Positions 28,609-37,074 of a stretch of 64,000 bases of DNA are shown here, piece after piece. The notes under the pieces are model-generated. The model had not been told where the DNA came from. It saw only the letters and a program-made list of their open reading frames with translations, and made no database searches. This DNA is from Bacillus spizizenii TU-B-10 (GTDB lineage Bacteria > Bacillota > Bacilli > Bacillales > Bacillaceae): assembly GCF_000227465.1 (NCBI RefSeq), contig NC_016047.1, positions 3,452,857 to 3,516,856 on the forward strand, written 5' to 3'. The translations under genes were made by a program, and so were the position numbers. Every line of letters begins with the position of its first letter. The stretch's first letter is position 1.

Positions 28609-29712
28609 TTACCGGGAAAAAATCGTTCTGTAAGGCAGAACGGACGAATCAACCGGCATAAGCAAATAACTGTAAAGAAAATAACAAACAATGATAGCGA
28701 TATAGATAAGGGCATTCGATTTTTCATCAAATATCCTGACGAAATAAGGGACTAAGATCATTTGATACAGGCCGAAATAAATATTGAATCTGGCAAAGAT
28801 CACATCCTTTGTGGCCAAAAGCCCGAACAAAAAACCGAGCAGGCACAAATTGACGACGATGTCGATTTGCGGCCACAGCTTTCGCAGACGCGCTCTGTAG
28901 CAAAAGGCGAGAAACAGCGGCAGAACCAAGACAGCGATTTTGATCACATTCATTCCATTTGTGTTTGTCATGAGCCATTTTTCATAATGGCTGTATGAGC
29001 TGTTTTCAAGCACAACGACAAACACAGAAACAAATTTTTGATATAAAAACGTCATGCCAAGAAATAGAGCGGATAAACCGAATATCGCCGGTGACCAGGC
29101 TTTTCTTCTGACAATAAAGTACACCGGAATCATAATCAGTGCCGAAGAATGAAAGAGCGAGCTGATCAGCACGATTAGAAAATATCGCTTCCAGTTCCCG
29201 CTGATGATATAACGGATCGCCCAAAACAATGCGGCTGCCACCATGTATTGCCTGATGCCGTTAAAAGACGCGTAATAATGAAAGGTTCCTAAAAATAAAA
29301 AGACACTCAGCTCAAACGGCCTTCCGTAATCAGCGAGTGTCTTCATAACCAAACTGTAGGTCACGGCCGCAACCGTTATATACATGATTTGCGGATCTTC
29401 CGTGATAAAATTCATCAGCCAAAGGAGTGCGGTAAAGCCCGGATCTGTCGCCGTTTTTGCTGTGCCGAAACCGAATATCTGCCACACATTTTGATAATCG
29501 CCCGCCAATTCGTACAGCAGTGTGTACGTCTGAAAATCCGTGCCGACTCTGTAACGGAGACCCGACACGAGCACAAGTGAAGCAAGCGGAATCCAAATCA
29601 AAAGTTTATTCGGCCGATACCCCGTGGCGAGCGAATCGTCACGGCCGCCGCACATTTTGGCAAACCAAGACCAAATATATACAATTCCCATATTGACGGC
29701 ATATACAATCAT
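28609..29712 (-). CDS. epsG: EpsG, EPS polymerase-like membrane protein
   Basis: A 367-residue protein with about ten hydrophobic segments, in the EpsG family (PF14897), the likely Wzy-type polymerase that joins repeats outside the membrane. A soluble loop with [13 protein letters not shown] near residue 60 is conserved in the family. The ATG at 29712 is three bases after the epsF stop. Function is inferred from family and operon. Confidence 0.9.
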   Translation of the reverse strand: MIVYAVNMGIVYIWSWFAKMCGGRDDSLATGYRPNKLLIWIPLASLVLVSGLRYRVGTDFQTYTLLYELAGDYQNVWQIFGFGTAKTATDPGFTALLWLMNFITEDPQIMYITVAAVTYSLVMKTLADYGRPFELSVFLFLGTFHYYASFNGIRQYMVAAALFWAIRYIISGNWKRYFLIVLISSLFHSSALIMIPVYFIVRRKAWSPAIFGLSALFLGMTFLYQKFVSVFVVVLENSSYSHYEKWLMTNTNGMNVIKIAVLVLPLFLAFCYRARLRKLWPQIDIVVNLCLLGFLFGLLATKDVIFARFNIYFGLYQMILVPYFVRIFDEKSNALIYIAIIVCYFLYSYLLMPVDSSVLPYRTIFSR

Positions 29713-29715
29713 CGT

Positions 29716-30864
29716 TTATTGTCCTTTTCCGCTAGTAATGTTGTATACATTCAGCAGCGCTCCTACGTTTTGCTGTGCATCGTAGCCAAGTTTTGCGAGT
29801 GTACCTTGGATGAGCTCCTGCTTCGGCCTGCCTGCGGCGGCCGCTCTTGCAATGGTTTCAGCCCAGATGCCGATCGGCTCAGAAAGACTCAATCTCGTCA
29901 CAAGCCCAAGCCCAGCGTCAACTTTATCTGTAATGTTGTCTGAAATAATGCATGGAAGCCCCGATGCCTGCGCTTCCACTAATACCACCGGCAAGCCTTC
30001 GTATAGAGACGGCATGACAAACACATCAAATGTGCGCATCAGCTCATGAATGCGTTCTTCAGTGCCTAAAAAGAGGACTTCTGAAAGCAGATTCTGCTGC
30101 CGCGCCTCCTCTTCCATTTTCTCGCGCAACGGCCCGTCTCCTGCAAGAACGAGCTGAAAGCGAACCCCTCGTTCTTTGAGATGTGCGGCAAGCTTCAGCA
30201 AAAACGCGTGGTTTTTCACTTCATGAAACCGGGCCACATGGCCAATGATGAGACGGTCAGCAGCAATGCCGCGTGCTGTTTTTTCTTCATCAGCTCTCTG
30301 CCCATTTGGGGCGAACAAATCAAGATCAATCCCGTTCGGAAGGAGATGAACACGCTCCCGCTCCATGTTGGACTGGCCGAATAAAAACCTGCCCGCATCC
30401 TCTCCGCAGGCACACAGTGCTGTCGCATTCGCCAAAATAAGCCGCCTAAACACCATCAGCTGCAGGCGATCCTTCCAATTGAAGCCGGTCTTCCACGACG
30501 TATTGTGGGAATGGCATACCCTGACCGGCACTCCGGCAAGCCTTGCCGCAAGGGCGATAAAACCCGTTTGAAAATCCGTGTGCGCATGAACGGCGCTGAA
30601 CGGCCCGTTTTCTTTTATCGTGTTTCTTACATTCCTCACAAATGTAAGGGGATTGCTTTGCCCGATGCTCGGGACATAAAAAAGCCGCCCGCCTAAAGAT
30701 AAAATCTCTTCATCATAAGCGCACGGATCATTTCGATACGTTAAAAAATCAAATTGTACTTTGCTCCTGTCCATTTTCCGATATAAATTCATCACCATGG
30801 TTTCCGCGCCGCCCCTGTTCATGCCGCTGAGAACTTGAAGCACGCGTTTTTGGCTGCTACTCAT
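29716..30864 (-). CDS. epsF: EpsF, GT4 glycosyltransferase
   Basis: A 382-residue family 4 glycosyltransferase with two Rossmann domains: N-terminal VLQVLSGMNRGGAETMVMNL, and C-terminal LVLAGDGPLREKMEEEA and PSLYEGLPVVLVEAQASGLP, which hold the donor-binding EX7E motif. I chose ATG 30864, which overlaps the end of epsE by eight bases with AAGGAAGGG upstream; a TTG nine bases earlier is less likely. Confidence 0.92.
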   Translation of the reverse strand: MSSSQKRVLQVLSGMNRGGAETMVMNLYRKMDRSKVQFDFLTYRNDPCAYDEEILSLGGRLFYVPSIGQSNPLTFVRNVRNTIKENGPFSAVHAHTDFQTGFIALAARLAGVPVRVCHSHNTSWKTGFNWKDRLQLMVFRRLILANATALCACGEDAGRFLFGQSNMERERVHLLPNGIDLDLFAPNGQRADEEKTARGIAADRLIIGHVARFHEVKNHAFLLKLAAHLKERGVRFQLVLAGDGPLREKMEEEARQQNLLSEVLFLGTEERIHELMRTFDVFVMPSLYEGLPVVLVEAQASGLPCIISDNITDKVDAGLGLVTRLSLSEPIGIWAETIARAAAAGRPKQELIQGTLAKLGYDAQQNVGALLNVYNITSGKGQ

Positions 30865-31693
30865 GCTTGACAAGCCCTTCCTTTTGGTTCATCACTCTTT
30901 TTTTGTGGTAGCGATTCATCACTGCTGGAGGCATAAATGCGCGAATTAACGGTTTTGCAATATATATGTAATCAGATAGAGGAAGCTTCAAGCGTCTGCA
31001 TGCCTGATAGACAAGGATGGCATTGTCTATGGAATACGTAAATGACCTCCGTTTGAATGCATCACTGTCTTCCCTTACTTTATACAACGCTTCTTGGAGA
31101 TTGTAGCCTCTGAAGCCCTCTTCAAAAAAGCGAAGCCACAAATCAATATCCTCCATCCGTCTCGTCCGCCGCACCGAACGGTAGCCTTTCAGCGTTCGGT
31201 AGGCGCTGGCTCTCATCATAATTGTTCCGTGGCAAAACGGGGTTCCTTTTGCCATGATGCCCGGCTCTGGAACAGAAGGCAGGATGCGTGTGCCCCTTAC
31301 GCCACATTCATCAAATACAAGCATGCCGGTGCCAACCACCTGATAGTGGTGGTGCTTTTCTAAAAACGCGACCTGCTTTTCCAGACGGCGCGGGAATGAA
31401 AAGTCGTCTCCATCCTGACGTGCGATATACTCGCCTGTCGCATGCGAAAGACAATGATTTAATGAAGCGGCAAGCCGCTTGTTTGTTTTGTTTTGAATCA
31501 GCTTGATGCGGTCGCTGTAATGAGCGGCATACTGCTTCGCGATGCGGAGCGTGCCGTCTGTTGACGCATCATCGCACATAATCAGCTCCCAATTTTTATA
31601 GGATTGGCTGAGTATGGATTCAATGCTTTCCGCCAAAGTGCGTTCACAATTATAAATGCCCATAATGACAGAAACTTTTGGTCCTGAGTTCAT
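30857..31693 (-). CDS. epsE: EpsE, GT2 glycosyltransferase and flagellar clutch
   Basis: A 278-residue GT2 protein. D94 in ARQDGDDF is the metal-binding residue needed for glycosyl transfer, and K106 is the residue needed for disabling the flagellar rotor by binding FliG (established for B. subtilis EpsE); both are present. It therefore joins matrix production to motility arrest. ATGA overlap with the epsD stop; overlaps epsF by eight bases. Confidence 0.95.
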   Translation of the reverse strand: MNSGPKVSVIMGIYNCERTLAESIESILSQSYKNWELIMCDDASTDGTLRIAKQYAAHYSDRIKLIQNKTNKRLAASLNHCLSHATGEYIARQDGDDFSFPRRLEKQVAFLEKHHHYQVVGTGMLVFDECGVRGTRILPSVPEPGIMAKGTPFCHGTIMMRASAYRTLKGYRSVRRTRRMEDIDLWLRFFEEGFRGYNLQEALYKVREDSDAFKRRSFTYSIDNAILVYQACRRLKLPLSDYIYIAKPLIRAFMPPAVMNRYHKKRVMNQKEGLVKHE

Positions 31694-32835
31694 ACGCTTT
31701 TCTCCTTTGTATCCATATCCATGTACGCGGAATAAATATCTGCCATTTCTTCCACCGTTCGCGACTCCGAAAAGCGCAAGGCTGTTTTTCGGCCTTCCTG
31801 TCCCAGCTTTCTGCAGAGTTCCGGCTTATGGTAAAGCTGTTCAATTCGGCGGGCAAAAGCGGCACTGTCACCGATGTTGATCAGAAAACCGTTTTCTCCA
31901 TCCCGGATGATTTCCCGATGCCCGCGGTTATCCGTGGCAATCGCCGGTTTTTCCGCTGCCATCCCCTCAAGCACATTCATGCCGAGGCCCTCCCTGATGC
32001 TTGATGCGACAGATACATCTGCAAGCTGAATCAGCTCATGAATGTCGCGGCAAAAGCCGTAAAAGCGGACATTGCCGGAAGCACCAAGCTTTTCAGCCAA
32101 CGTTCGATACGCTTGTTCCATCGCTCCTTCTCCGGCAAAAACAAGGCGGAGCGACGGAATGTGTTCTTTCAGCAAGGCTGCGGCTTCAATTAACAACTTC
32201 TGGTTTTTGTTCAGATTGAGCTCAGCGGGATAAACCAATATAAAATCATCTTCACGGAAACCGTGTTTTTCTCTAAGTCTTTGCTGCTCTTCCAGGCTGA
32301 CAGGCCGGAACCGCTCGGTATTGACGCCGATGCCATGAATTTTCTGCGTCTTTCCGCTCCGCCTTTGAAGTCTCTTCGCCCGTGTGTAATCCTCTTCATT
32401 GATCGTAATCAGGCAGTCTGTATATGCCGAAAGCCATTTCTCAATCGGATAGTAAAGCAGCCAATTTTTCATCGGCGCTCCGCTGCAAAAGTGAAATCCG
32501 TGCGCTGTGTACAGCACCTTTGTTCCATGCCGCCTGGCCTGCCTCGCCGCTAGTCTGGCAAGCACGCCGCCGACCGGCGTATGGCAATGGACAATATCGT
32601 ATTGATTGGTGTTGATCACTTCCTTCAGCTGTCTGTAAACGGCCAGATTCTGAGGATGAAAGGGTGACCTGCGAATTGGGATGGAGAACTTCTCATCCAC
32701 ATACGGCAGCTTGGTTTGTCCGCTCGCAGCGACATGAACCTCCCAGCCCATTCGTTTAAACCATTTAAAGTAAGGGAGGTGAAAGGCTTTAAAATGATAA
32801 TCGACAGTCGCGCAAAACAATATCTTTTTCGTCAT
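31690..32835 (-). CDS. epsD: EpsD, GT4 glycosyltransferase
   Basis: A 381-residue family 4 glycosyltransferase. The N-terminal domain has DIVHCHTPVGGVLARLAA and the C-terminal domain LRLVFAGEGAMEQAYRTLA and SSIREGLGMNVLEGMAAEKP with the EX7E element. It adds a sugar to the lipid-linked repeat. The ATG at 32835 follows GGGGGA; a GTG six bases upstream overlaps that site. ATGA overlap with epsE. Confidence 0.92.
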   Translation of the reverse strand: MTKKILFCATVDYHFKAFHLPYFKWFKRMGWEVHVAASGQTKLPYVDEKFSIPIRRSPFHPQNLAVYRQLKEVINTNQYDIVHCHTPVGGVLARLAARQARRHGTKVLYTAHGFHFCSGAPMKNWLLYYPIEKWLSAYTDCLITINEEDYTRAKRLQRRSGKTQKIHGIGVNTERFRPVSLEEQQRLREKHGFREDDFILVYPAELNLNKNQKLLIEAAALLKEHIPSLRLVFAGEGAMEQAYRTLAEKLGASGNVRFYGFCRDIHELIQLADVSVASSIREGLGMNVLEGMAAEKPAIATDNRGHREIIRDGENGFLINIGDSAAFARRIEQLYHKPELCRKLGQEGRKTALRFSESRTVEEMADIYSAYMDMDTKEKSV

Positions 32836-32846
32836 CTTCACTCCCC

Positions 32847-34643
32847 CTAATGAGCACTGGCAGCCGTCATTTCGTCTGATGTATTGATTGCCGCAAACAG
32901 CCTCGCTCTCAAGTCGGCTTCCGGCAGATCATTAAAATCCTCAATAAAGCGCATCAGCACCGGCCAATCGCCGTCAACTGCTTTGCCGATATGAATTTTC
33001 GGAAAGATTTGTTCAGCGTGTACTTCATTTTTATTCAGCAATTCCTCATACATTTTTTCGCCGGGACGAATGCCTGTGAATTCGATTGGAATCTGCTCAG
33101 TCGTGTAGCCGGACAAATGAATGAGGTTTTTGGCAAGATCCACAATCTTTACAGGCTCCCCCATATCGAGAACGAAAATCTGACGCCCTTTCGCCAGTGC
33201 CCCGGCCTGGATGACAAGTCTTGAGGCCTCGGGTATCGTCATGAAATAGCGGGTCATGGCCGGATGTGTTACCGTCACCGGGCCACCTTTTTCAATCTGT
33301 TTTTTGAAAATCGGAATGACGCTGCCGCGGCTCCCAAGTACATTGCCGAAGCGGACAGCGACAAACTTGGTTCTGCTGATTTTTCCAAGATTCATAATAA
33401 TCATCTCGGCGAATCGTTTTGTCGCCCCCATTACATTAGCCGGGTTCACCGCTTTGTCTGATGAAATCAGCACAAACGTCTCTGTCCCCGACATATCGGC
33501 TGCTTCCGCGACATTTTTTGTTCCGATGATATTGTTTTTGACAGCCTCTTCAGGATTATGTTCCATTAAAGGCACATGCTTATGGGCAGCTGCATGGTAG
33601 ACAACGTGCGGCTCGTACTTTTTCATCAAGGTAAACATTTTATCGCGGTCCTGCACATCCGCAATTTCCGTATGGAACACAATGTGTTTGCCGAATCGTC
33701 CGTTCAGCTCTGTATAAATCGAATGAATGCTGTTTTCCCCATGGCCGAGCAGAATGATTGCATTAGGCTGAAACGGGCTGATCTGCCGGCAGATTTCTGA
33801 GCCGATTGATCCGCCCGCTCCCGTGACAAGAACTGTTTTTCCTTTGATGCGGTTCGAAATTTCGCTTGTGTCGAGGGTTACCGGCTTTCTGCCGAGCAAA
33901 TCCTCAGCTTTTACATCTCTGATTTGTCCGGCAGTTCGTGTGCCGAGCAGCATTTCATCAAAATGAGGCATAATTTTAATGTTTACTCCAGTTCGCACAC
34001 ATTCTTTATATAACACCTGAAGCTCATGGGTGCGGAGTGAAGGAATGGCAATAATAATATAGTTAATTTTGAGCTTTTGCACCGCAGGCATGATACTTTC
34101 TTTTCCGCCGATTACGGGCAGCCCCATAATTTCTAATTTATGCTTCGTTTGGTCGTCATCAATAAAAGCGACAGGTATGATGTCAGGATCATCTTTTGAA
34201 AGCAGCTGCCTGACCATCAGAGTCCCTCCTGAGCCCGCCCCGATAATCAGCGCGCGGGATGATGCGCTGCGTTTTTTTCTGATGCTTTCTTTTAACACTC
34301 TGGATAAAACACGGGTTCCTCCAATAGACAAAAGCTGAAGCACCCAGCATGCGGTTAACAGACGGAAGAACATCGTATGATACACAGCATACTGAATGAC
34401 GCCTGTCACAGCGGCTGAAAGCGTAATGCCCTTAAGCAGGACGATCAGCTCGCCGAGACCGGTGTATGTCCACACCTGTTTATACTGACGGAACAGGAAA
34501 GCACATACATGATAGCTGAGGAGCAAGCTGACAGCGGTAAGCAATAATGCTCCGGAGTCATAAAATTGATAGGAATCTTTTAAAAATTGATATCCTGCAA
34601 TAACTGAATTTAAAACGAGATAAGTATCCAGCGCAATAATCAT
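32847..34643 (-). CDS. epsC: EpsC, UDP-sugar 4,6-dehydratase
   Basis: A 598-residue CapD/PglF-type nucleotide-sugar dehydratase. Four N-terminal membrane helices (about 1-110) precede a CoA-binding-like Rossmann domain (LIIGAGSGG) and the catalytic SDR domain with VTGAGGSIGSEI and SSDKAVNP. It makes the keto-sugar used by EpsN. I chose ATG 34643 with GGAG ten bases upstream. A TTG at 34667 with a stronger GGGGGGAAAAGG would add eight basic residues and is a serious alternative. Confidence 0.92.
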   Translation of the reverse strand: MIIALDTYLVLNSVIAGYQFLKDSYQFYDSGALLLTAVSLLLSYHVCAFLFRQYKQVWTYTGLGELIVLLKGITLSAAVTGVIQYAVYHTMFFRLLTACWVLQLLSIGGTRVLSRVLKESIRKKRSASSRALIIGAGSGGTLMVRQLLSKDDPDIIPVAFIDDDQTKHKLEIMGLPVIGGKESIMPAVQKLKINYIIIAIPSLRTHELQVLYKECVRTGVNIKIMPHFDEMLLGTRTAGQIRDVKAEDLLGRKPVTLDTSEISNRIKGKTVLVTGAGGSIGSEICRQISPFQPNAIILLGHGENSIHSIYTELNGRFGKHIVFHTEIADVQDRDKMFTLMKKYEPHVVYHAAAHKHVPLMEHNPEEAVKNNIIGTKNVAEAADMSGTETFVLISSDKAVNPANVMGATKRFAEMIIMNLGKISRTKFVAVRFGNVLGSRGSVIPIFKKQIEKGGPVTVTHPAMTRYFMTIPEASRLVIQAGALAKGRQIFVLDMGEPVKIVDLAKNLIHLSGYTTEQIPIEFTGIRPGEKMYEELLNKNEVHAEQIFPKIHIGKAVDGDWPVLMRFIEDFNDLPEADLRARLFAAINTSDEMTAASAH

Positions 34644-34692
34644 TGACAGTCTTCTCCGGTAACTCAACCTTTTCCCCCCTAATTCTTTTATC

Positions 34693-34743
34693 GGTTTAGC
34701 TGCGGCGGTTTTCGTCCACCAAAACATCGGCAGCAGCTAAACC
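34693..34743 (-). other. Strong hairpin between the EAR element and epsC
   Basis: GGTTTAGCTGC (34693-34703) pairs perfectly with GCAGCTAAACC (34733-34743); the 29-base loop contains a further inner stem GTTTT/AAAAC. It lies directly before the epsC start region in the transcript. There is no T run after it, so it is not a standard terminator. It could affect RNA stability or translation of epsC. Confidence 0.7.
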
Positions 34744-34771
34744 GACAATACATCCTATGTATATATCAGAT

Positions 34772-34896
34772 AAGTGGGCATTTAACCCGTCCTCACGCCC
34801 CGCCAGCGACGACCAGCATCTAAGGCAACAACTTCAGCTGCCCACAGCAGAGCCGAGTGCCTCCATTGATACAGGTCAGGAGACATCACCTTTACC
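34772..34896 (-). ncRNA. EAR, eps-associated RNA antitermination element
   Basis: The 260-base gap between epsB and epsC is the position of the EAR element, which makes RNA polymerase read through distant terminators in the eps operon (established). The segment contains structure fitting a folded leader: GTGGGCA (34774-34780) is perfectly complementary to TGCCCAC (34839-34845), and GC-rich short stems lie between. Boundaries are approximate. I identified it by position and recall of its sequence, not by a covariance search. Confidence 0.85.
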
Positions 34897-34902
34897 ATCT
34901 AT

Positions 34903-35586
34903 TTAGTAGGAATAGTGTTCCGATTTTTTCATTTTCTTTTTGTTTAAAAGAGCGCCTAACAGCTTCGCATTGGATTGTTCCAGTGCATCCTTTGCTTTCA
35001 GGACGGTATCAGTTTTTGTTTTTCCGCTTAAAACAACGAGCACGCTGCCATCTGTCTGATTTGCTAGAATCTGAGCATCCGCAACAGCCAAAAGCGGAGG
35101 GGAATCAAAGATGACGAGGCTGAATTGTTCATAGATGTCAGATATTAAATCTCCCATCGCTTTTGAAGACAGCAGTTCAGCCGGATTCGGCGGGGTCGGT
35201 CCGCTTGTCAGCACATACAAGTTATCGATCGGCGTCTTTTGCACCGTCTCACTGAGTGAAGCATTCCCGACCAGCACATTTGTCAGCCCGGTTACATTCT
35301 CAACCTGAAATGTCTGATTGATGGTGGGCTTTCTTAAATCGGCATCCACCAGCAGCACTTTCTTTTCCTGCTGCTGCGCAAAGACAGCCGCAAGATTCGC
35401 TGCACTGAACGATTTACCTTCACCAGGCACAGAGGAGGTGACGAGGATAGACCGCAAGTTGGTCTGAACGGATGAAAACTCAATGTTTGTCCGAATGGTG
35501 CGATATTGTTCCGCAACAATTGATTTATTGTGTAAAACGGATATTTGAGCCAAACCTCGTCTTGCTTTCTTTTTTCTAAAGACCAC
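34903..35586 (-). CDS. epsB: EpsB, BY-kinase
   Basis: A 227-residue bacterial tyrosine kinase. Walker [10 protein letters not shown] is at 51-59, the Walker A' aspartate D81 is in [10 protein letters not shown] and Walker B reads [10 protein letters not shown]. The C-terminal tyrosines Y225 and Y227 are the expected autophosphorylation sites. It needs EpsA as membrane activator and controls EPS synthesis. The start is GTG at 35586, nine bases after GGGGA; a GTG nine bases upstream directly abuts the ribosome site. The end of epsA overlaps this region of the start only by a few bases. Confidence 0.93.
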   Translation of the reverse strand: MVFRKKKARRGLAQISVLHNKSIVAEQYRTIRTNIEFSSVQTNLRSILVTSSVPGEGKSFSAANLAAVFAQQQEKKVLLVDADLRKPTINQTFQVENVTGLTNVLVGNASLSETVQKTPIDNLYVLTSGPTPPNPAELLSSKAMGDLISDIYEQFSLVIFDSPPLLAVADAQILANQTDGSVLVVLSGKTKTDTVLKAKDALEQSNAKLLGALLNKKKMKKSEHYSY

Positions 35587-35591
35587 TCGCT

Positions 35592-36296
35592 TCACTCCCC
35601 GAAATGTTTTATCCCGCGATTCCGCCCTTTTTGAACATCAGGGACGGAGCCTAAGCATGGCAATCCGGTTCTCTCGCTGAGCTGCCGTGCGCTTTTGCAC
35701 GTATCATCGAGAAAATGCAGAAAAAATGCCAGTGTAATGCCGCCCATGACAGCAGCGCCAAAAGCCATAACCATATTTCGCAGCCGGGCCGGCTTGATCA
35801 TTGGGCTTTCAGAAGCCTTCGCCTCTGATAAAATATGCACGCCTTGTACGTTCATTCTTTCATCTACTTCTTTTTCAAACTTGTTCACTAATGTGTTCGC
35901 AATCTCAGCCGCTTTCGCCGGATCGTGGTCCTGAACGGCAACGGTGATAATTTCTGATTCATTTTCACTGCTGGTAATCACTTTTCCTTTCAGCGAGGAA
36001 GCCGATTCAGAAAGATGCAATTCCGCCTTGACCTCTTCCATCAAGGCAGTGCTTTTCATAATCGATTGGAACGTGCTGCTGTACTGAAGATTTCGCTGGA
36101 TGTCACTGAGATTCGAGTTTTCTTCACCGTCTGATTCATGAACCAGCACTTGCGTCGATGCTTGATAGGTCGGTGAAATGACCTTAAATTGCACAAAGCC
36201 CGTCATAACGGTGACGCCGATTGTGATGAGCAGAATCAGCACGAATCTGTGTCTGACAATCGCATATAATTCTTTAAAACTCATATTCTCATTCAT
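35592..36296 (-). CDS. epsA: EpsA, membrane modulator of the BY-kinase
   Basis: A 234-residue Wzz/polysaccharide co-polymerase protein: one helix at about 16-38, an extracellular domain with the Wzz pattern ([31 protein letters not shown]), and a second helix at about 174-196, ending in a cytoplasmic tail ([13 protein letters not shown]) that contacts EpsB. First gene of the operon. A SinR operator and a TATAAT -10 lie upstream. It governs chain length and kinase activity (family knowledge). Confidence 0.94.
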   Translation of the reverse strand: MNENMSFKELYAIVRHRFVLILLITIGVTVMTGFVQFKVISPTYQASTQVLVHESDGEENSNLSDIQRNLQYSSTFQSIMKSTALMEEVKAELHLSESASSLKGKVITSSENESEIITVAVQDHDPAKAAEIANTLVNKFEKEVDERMNVQGVHILSEAKASESPMIKPARLRNMVMAFGAAVMGGITLAFFLHFLDDTCKSARQLSERTGLPCLGSVPDVQKGRNRGIKHFGE

Positions 36297-36358
36297 GTAT
36301 TCATAGCCTTCAGCCTTCCCGCGGCTGGCTTCCCGCGCCCCTTTCTGTTAATGATTGG

Positions 36359-36387
36359 ATTATAAAAGAAAACTTTATTATTTAAAA
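36359..36387 (-). promoter_or_regulatory. epsA promoter
   Basis: Minus-strand -10 TATAAT (36364-36359) with a weak -35 (TTTTAA, 36387-36382) 17 bases upstream. A poor -35 fits a promoter held under tight SinR control. Confidence 0.6.
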
Positions 36388-36407
36388 ATTGCAAAATAAG
36401 CCAATAA

Positions 36408-36423
36408 GTTCTCTTTAGAGAAC
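36408..36423. promoter_or_regulatory. SinR operator upstream of epsA
   Basis: GTTCTCT-TT-AGAGAAC is an inverted pair of the SinR box GTTCTYT. It sits about 20 bases upstream of the epsA -35 and between the divergent epsA and slrR genes. Confidence 0.88.
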
Positions 36424-36473
36424 AAAATCATGATTTTCCTCTTATTTACTGCACTTCCCTTATTATTTTAAAT

Positions 36474-36502
36474 TTTATAAAGAACGAATAATTCCTTATA
36501 AT
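36474..36502 (+). promoter_or_regulatory. slrR promoter with SinR half-site
   Basis: -10 TATAAT (36497-36502) and a weak -35 TTTATA (36474-36479), 17 bases apart. AAAGAAC (36479-36485), the reverse of the SinR box, overlaps the -35 end, which fits repression of slrR by SinR. Confidence 0.65.
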
Positions 36503-36541
36503 GAACAAAATAACGACAGGAATAGAGGAGAATTTCATATC

Positions 36542-37000
36542 ATGATTGGAAGAATTATCCGTTTGTACCGTAAAAGAAAAGGCTATTCTATTAATCAGCT
36601 GGCTGTGGAGTCAGGTGTATCTAAATCCTATTTAAGCAAGATTGAAAGAGGCGTTCATACAAATCCGTCCGTTCAATTTTTAAAGAAAATTTCCGCCACA
36701 CTGGAGGTTGAATTAACAGAATTATTCGACGCAGAAACAATGATGTATGAAAAAATCAGCGGCGGTGAAGAAGAATGGCGCGTGCATCTTGTGCAAGCCG
36801 TCCAAGCCGGAATGGAAAAGGAAGAACTGTTCACTTTTACGAACATACTGAAGAAAGAACAGCCTGAAACCGCTTCCTATCGCAATCGTAAACTGACAGA
36901 ATCCAATATAGAAGAATGGAAAGCGCTGATGGCGGAAGCAAGAGAAATCGGCTTAACCGTTCAGGAAGTCAAATCCTTCTTCAAAACAATGGGAAGATGA
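36542..37000 (+). CDS. slrR: SlrR, biofilm regulator
   Basis: A 152-residue SinR paralogue. The N-terminal helix-turn-helix (about 1-60: RKRKGYSINQLAVESGVSKSYLSKIERG) is followed by a linker and a C-terminal SinR/SinI-type dimerisation region (about 110-145). SlrR binds SinR, retargets it from matrix genes to motility and autolysin genes, and forms a bistable switch (established). It is divergent from epsA and shares its SinR-controlled intergenic region. The C-terminal half contains the region where SlrR self-cleavage has been reported. Confidence 0.95.
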   Translation: MIGRIIRLYRKRKGYSINQLAVESGVSKSYLSKIERGVHTNPSVQFLKKISATLEVELTELFDAETMMYEKISGGEEEWRVHLVQAVQAGMEKEELFTFTNILKKEQPETASYRNRKLTESNIEEWKALMAEAREIGLTVQEVKSFFKTMGR

Positions 37001-37074
37001 ATATCGGCTAAGGGCTCACGTTCGCATCCGCAGGGCAAATCTGTTTATAATGGGGGAAAAAGGGAGAGAATGCG

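Noticed and set aside
34693..34743. Hairpin before epsC as a simple terminator
   Set aside because: No T run follows it on the transcribed strand and the operon clearly continues through it.
20551..36296. Many long plus-strand open frames inside the eps operon
   Set aside because: They are mirror frames of GC-biased codons in real minus-strand genes, without ribosome sites or domain patterns.
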